Part shown: positions 21,823 through 23,049 of the stretch, one piece after another
Numbering within the stretch: the stretch's first letter is position 1
Layout: each line of letters begins with the position of its first letter
Position numbers and translations under genes: made by a program
DNA from: QHXN01 sp040509515
Lineage (GTDB): Bacteria > Acidobacteriota > Blastocatellia > Pyrinomonadales > Pyrinomonadaceae
Reading direction: 5' to 3'
DNA length: 23,049 nt
Assembly: GCA_040509515.1 (NCBI GenBank)
Contig: JBEVKV010000025.1
Coordinates: 1-23,049 of the forward strand
Notes under the pieces: model-generated
Seen by the model: only the letters and a program-made list of their open reading frames with translations
Databases searched by the model: none
Told to the model about the DNA's origin: nothing

Positions 21823-23049
21823 ATGTTAAGACGCAGAACCCTCATTCACCTCTCCATCACGTTCGCCCTGCTCGTCATCGCCTGCGCGGTCTTTTACTGG
21901 AAGTTCGTCCGCCCTTTCTTCGAGATGACCGGCGGCGGGGAGATTCCGCAGGAGCTTCGTGACCCGGGCGTACGCGTCGGCGAAGGGCTCCTCTCGCGCG
22001 GCGAGTTCGTGAAGCTACGACCGCCCGGCTTCCTCGGCGACTACGCCCCGGGCATCGGCGGGGCGCATGATGTCGCGGTGGGCGAACTCGACGGTCAGCC
22101 CGGCCCCGATGTCGTGGTCGCGGGCACGTACGGCGCGCGCGTCTTCGACCTCGCCGGGGCCGAGCGCTCGGAAATCACTTACGGCTTCGAGACGAAGGAG
22201 GTCAAGCTCGGCCCCTTCAGTTCCAGTTCGCCGAAAATGATGCTCGGCGACTTTCAGATCATAGACATCGACGGCGACGGTACGTGCGAGTACCTCGGGC
22301 GCGGGAGCCTCGACGGCGCGGCCGTGTTCGACCACGGCGGCCGCGTGCTCTGGTCGTACGGCGCGTACGAAGAGGGAAAGACTTCCATCGACGACATGGC
22401 CGCGGGCGACCTCAACGGCGACGGCACCGTCGAGTTCGTCACGGCGTGGGACATCATCAGGCTCCACGACCGCCACGGCGGCAAGATTTGGGAGAGACCC
22501 GGGGACGGCTCATCCCATCACATCGAGGTGGCCGACGCCGACGGCGACGGCAAGCCGGAAATCCTCGCGTCGGGGGGTAGACACCTCATCGTGACCGACA
22601 TCAAGGGGAAGCCCGTCCGCATGGTCGAGCTTCCCTTCTACTTCTGGCGGTTCTCCGTCTGCGCGCGCCCCGACGGCCGGAAGCAACTGCTGGCGGTCGA
22701 GGACGGACACGTCTGGACGTTCGACTCGAAGGCCGAGTCGGTCGGCAGACTCCCCGCGCCACTCGCCGAGCTGAAAGTCGAGCCGCGGCAGACGCTCATC
22801 GGCGACATCTCCGAAGTCAGCGTCTACCAAAGCGAGGGCGCGTGGGTGAAGCTCGACGCCGCGCGGCCGGAAGCCCTCGCCGTCATCACGCAGTATGTGG
22901 TCATGGATCGCTCGGTGCTGTACGTCTACGACTCGTCGGGCGCGCTCGTCTACATGGAGGTGCTGCCGGAGGAGTGCTACTCCGTCGCCGCGCTGCCCGC
23001 GGAGGAGGGGCGGCCGCAGGAGTTTCTCGTCGGCTGCGAGAACACGGTC
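21823..23049 (+). CDS. Membrane-anchored FG-GAP/VCBS repeat protein (3' end outside window)
   Basis: 409 codons are visible and the frame runs off the window. One TM helix (about 7-26) after MLRRR anchors the protein, with the rest outside. The body is a beta-propeller of FG-GAP/VCBS repeats with calcium-type loops: GELDGQPGPDV (88-97), IDIDGDGTCEY (147-157), GDLNGDGTVEF (195-205) and ADADGDGKPEI (237-247). Between them are outer-strand phrases such as AAVFDHGGRVLWSYG that are typical of these propellers. The role is probably binding or cell-surface interaction; there is no sign of catalysis. The ATG is 11 bases after the asparaginase stop, with GAGG at 21811-21814 overlapping that stop, which supports coupling. 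Confidence 0.88.
   Translation, partial: MLRRRTLIHLSITFALLVIACAVFYWKFVRPFFEMTGGGEIPQELRDPGVRVGEGLLSRGEFVKLRPPGFLGDYAPGIGGAHDVAVGELDGQPGPDVVVAGTYGARVFDLAGAERSEITYGFETKEVKLGPFSSSSPKMMLGDFQIIDIDGDGTCEYLGRGSLDGAAVFDHGGRVLWSYGAYEEGKTSIDDMAAGDLNGDGTVEFVTAWDIIRLHDRHGGKIWERPGDGSSHHIEVADADGDGKPEILASGGRHLIVTDIKGKPVRMVELPFYFWRFSVCARPDGRKQLLAVEDGHVWTFDSKAESVGRLPAPLAELKVEPRQTLIGDISEVSVYQSEGAWVKLDAARPEALAVITQYVVMDRSVLYVYDSSGALVYMEVLPEECYSVAALPAEEGRPQEFLVGCENTV

Noticed and set aside
1..23049. tRNA, rRNA, CRISPR array, insertion sequence or phage genes
   Set aside because: No conserved RNA gene sequences, regular direct repeats, transposase or integrase motifs could be seen.

Overview
The window is about 23 kb of compact, high-GC bacterial chromosome. 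It has no rRNA, tRNA, CRISPR array, transposase, integrase or phage gene that I can see. High GC with strong third-position bias, Shine-Dalgarno starts, many exported enzymes, an M28 and an M1 peptidase, zinc-ribbon proteins with proline-rich tails, and a PPK1 next to a DUF4956 protein all fit a soil-type Acidobacteriota, possibly Blastocatellia. That assignment is inference from protein style, not from a marker gene.

Layout. (1) 17-5813, minus strand: a 1440-residue multidomain protein of unknown function lies downstream of an exported DNA/RNA non-specific endonuclease, with a strong hairpin between them. (2) 6102-7747, plus strand: a KduD-type short-chain dehydrogenase, then an exported CX5R phosphatase. 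A perfect 16-bp hairpin separates the phosphatase from the convergent next gene. (3) 7836-12226, minus strand: ppk1, an exported protein with a kinase-like catalytic signature, a 27-bp hairpin, and a DUF4956 membrane protein. (4) 12645-18193, minus strand: an M28-type peptidase, a MidA-family methyltransferase, two paralogous zinc-ribbon membrane proteins, a DinB-like protein and a small OB-fold-like lipoprotein. (5) 18457-23049, plus strand: a tight run of an exported SnoaL/DUF4440-like protein, an M1 aminopeptidase (ATGA overlap), a 19-codon ORF, a Tat-exported aspartylglucosaminidase-family Ntn hydrolase, and a membrane-anchored FG-GAP protein cut by the window end.

The most interesting unit is ppk1 / kinase-like / DUF4956. 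DUF4956 proteins are often found beside VTC-type polyphosphate polymerases and CotH-family kinases. Here PPK1 sits in the polymerase position and an unrelated-looking exported kinase-like protein sits in the kinase position, so this may be a parallel version of that surface/polyphosphate system. A second notable signal is a palindromic repeat family: the hairpins at 4452-4491 and 8883-8946 share a 36-nt flank (29/36 identical) and each begins 29-30 nt past the stop codon of an exported protein gene on the minus strand.

The genes in region 5 look like an exported peptide- and glycopeptide-degrading group. Several starts were moved from the longest ORF to an internal ATG with a well-placed Shine-Dalgarno sequence; the reasons are given in each entry.
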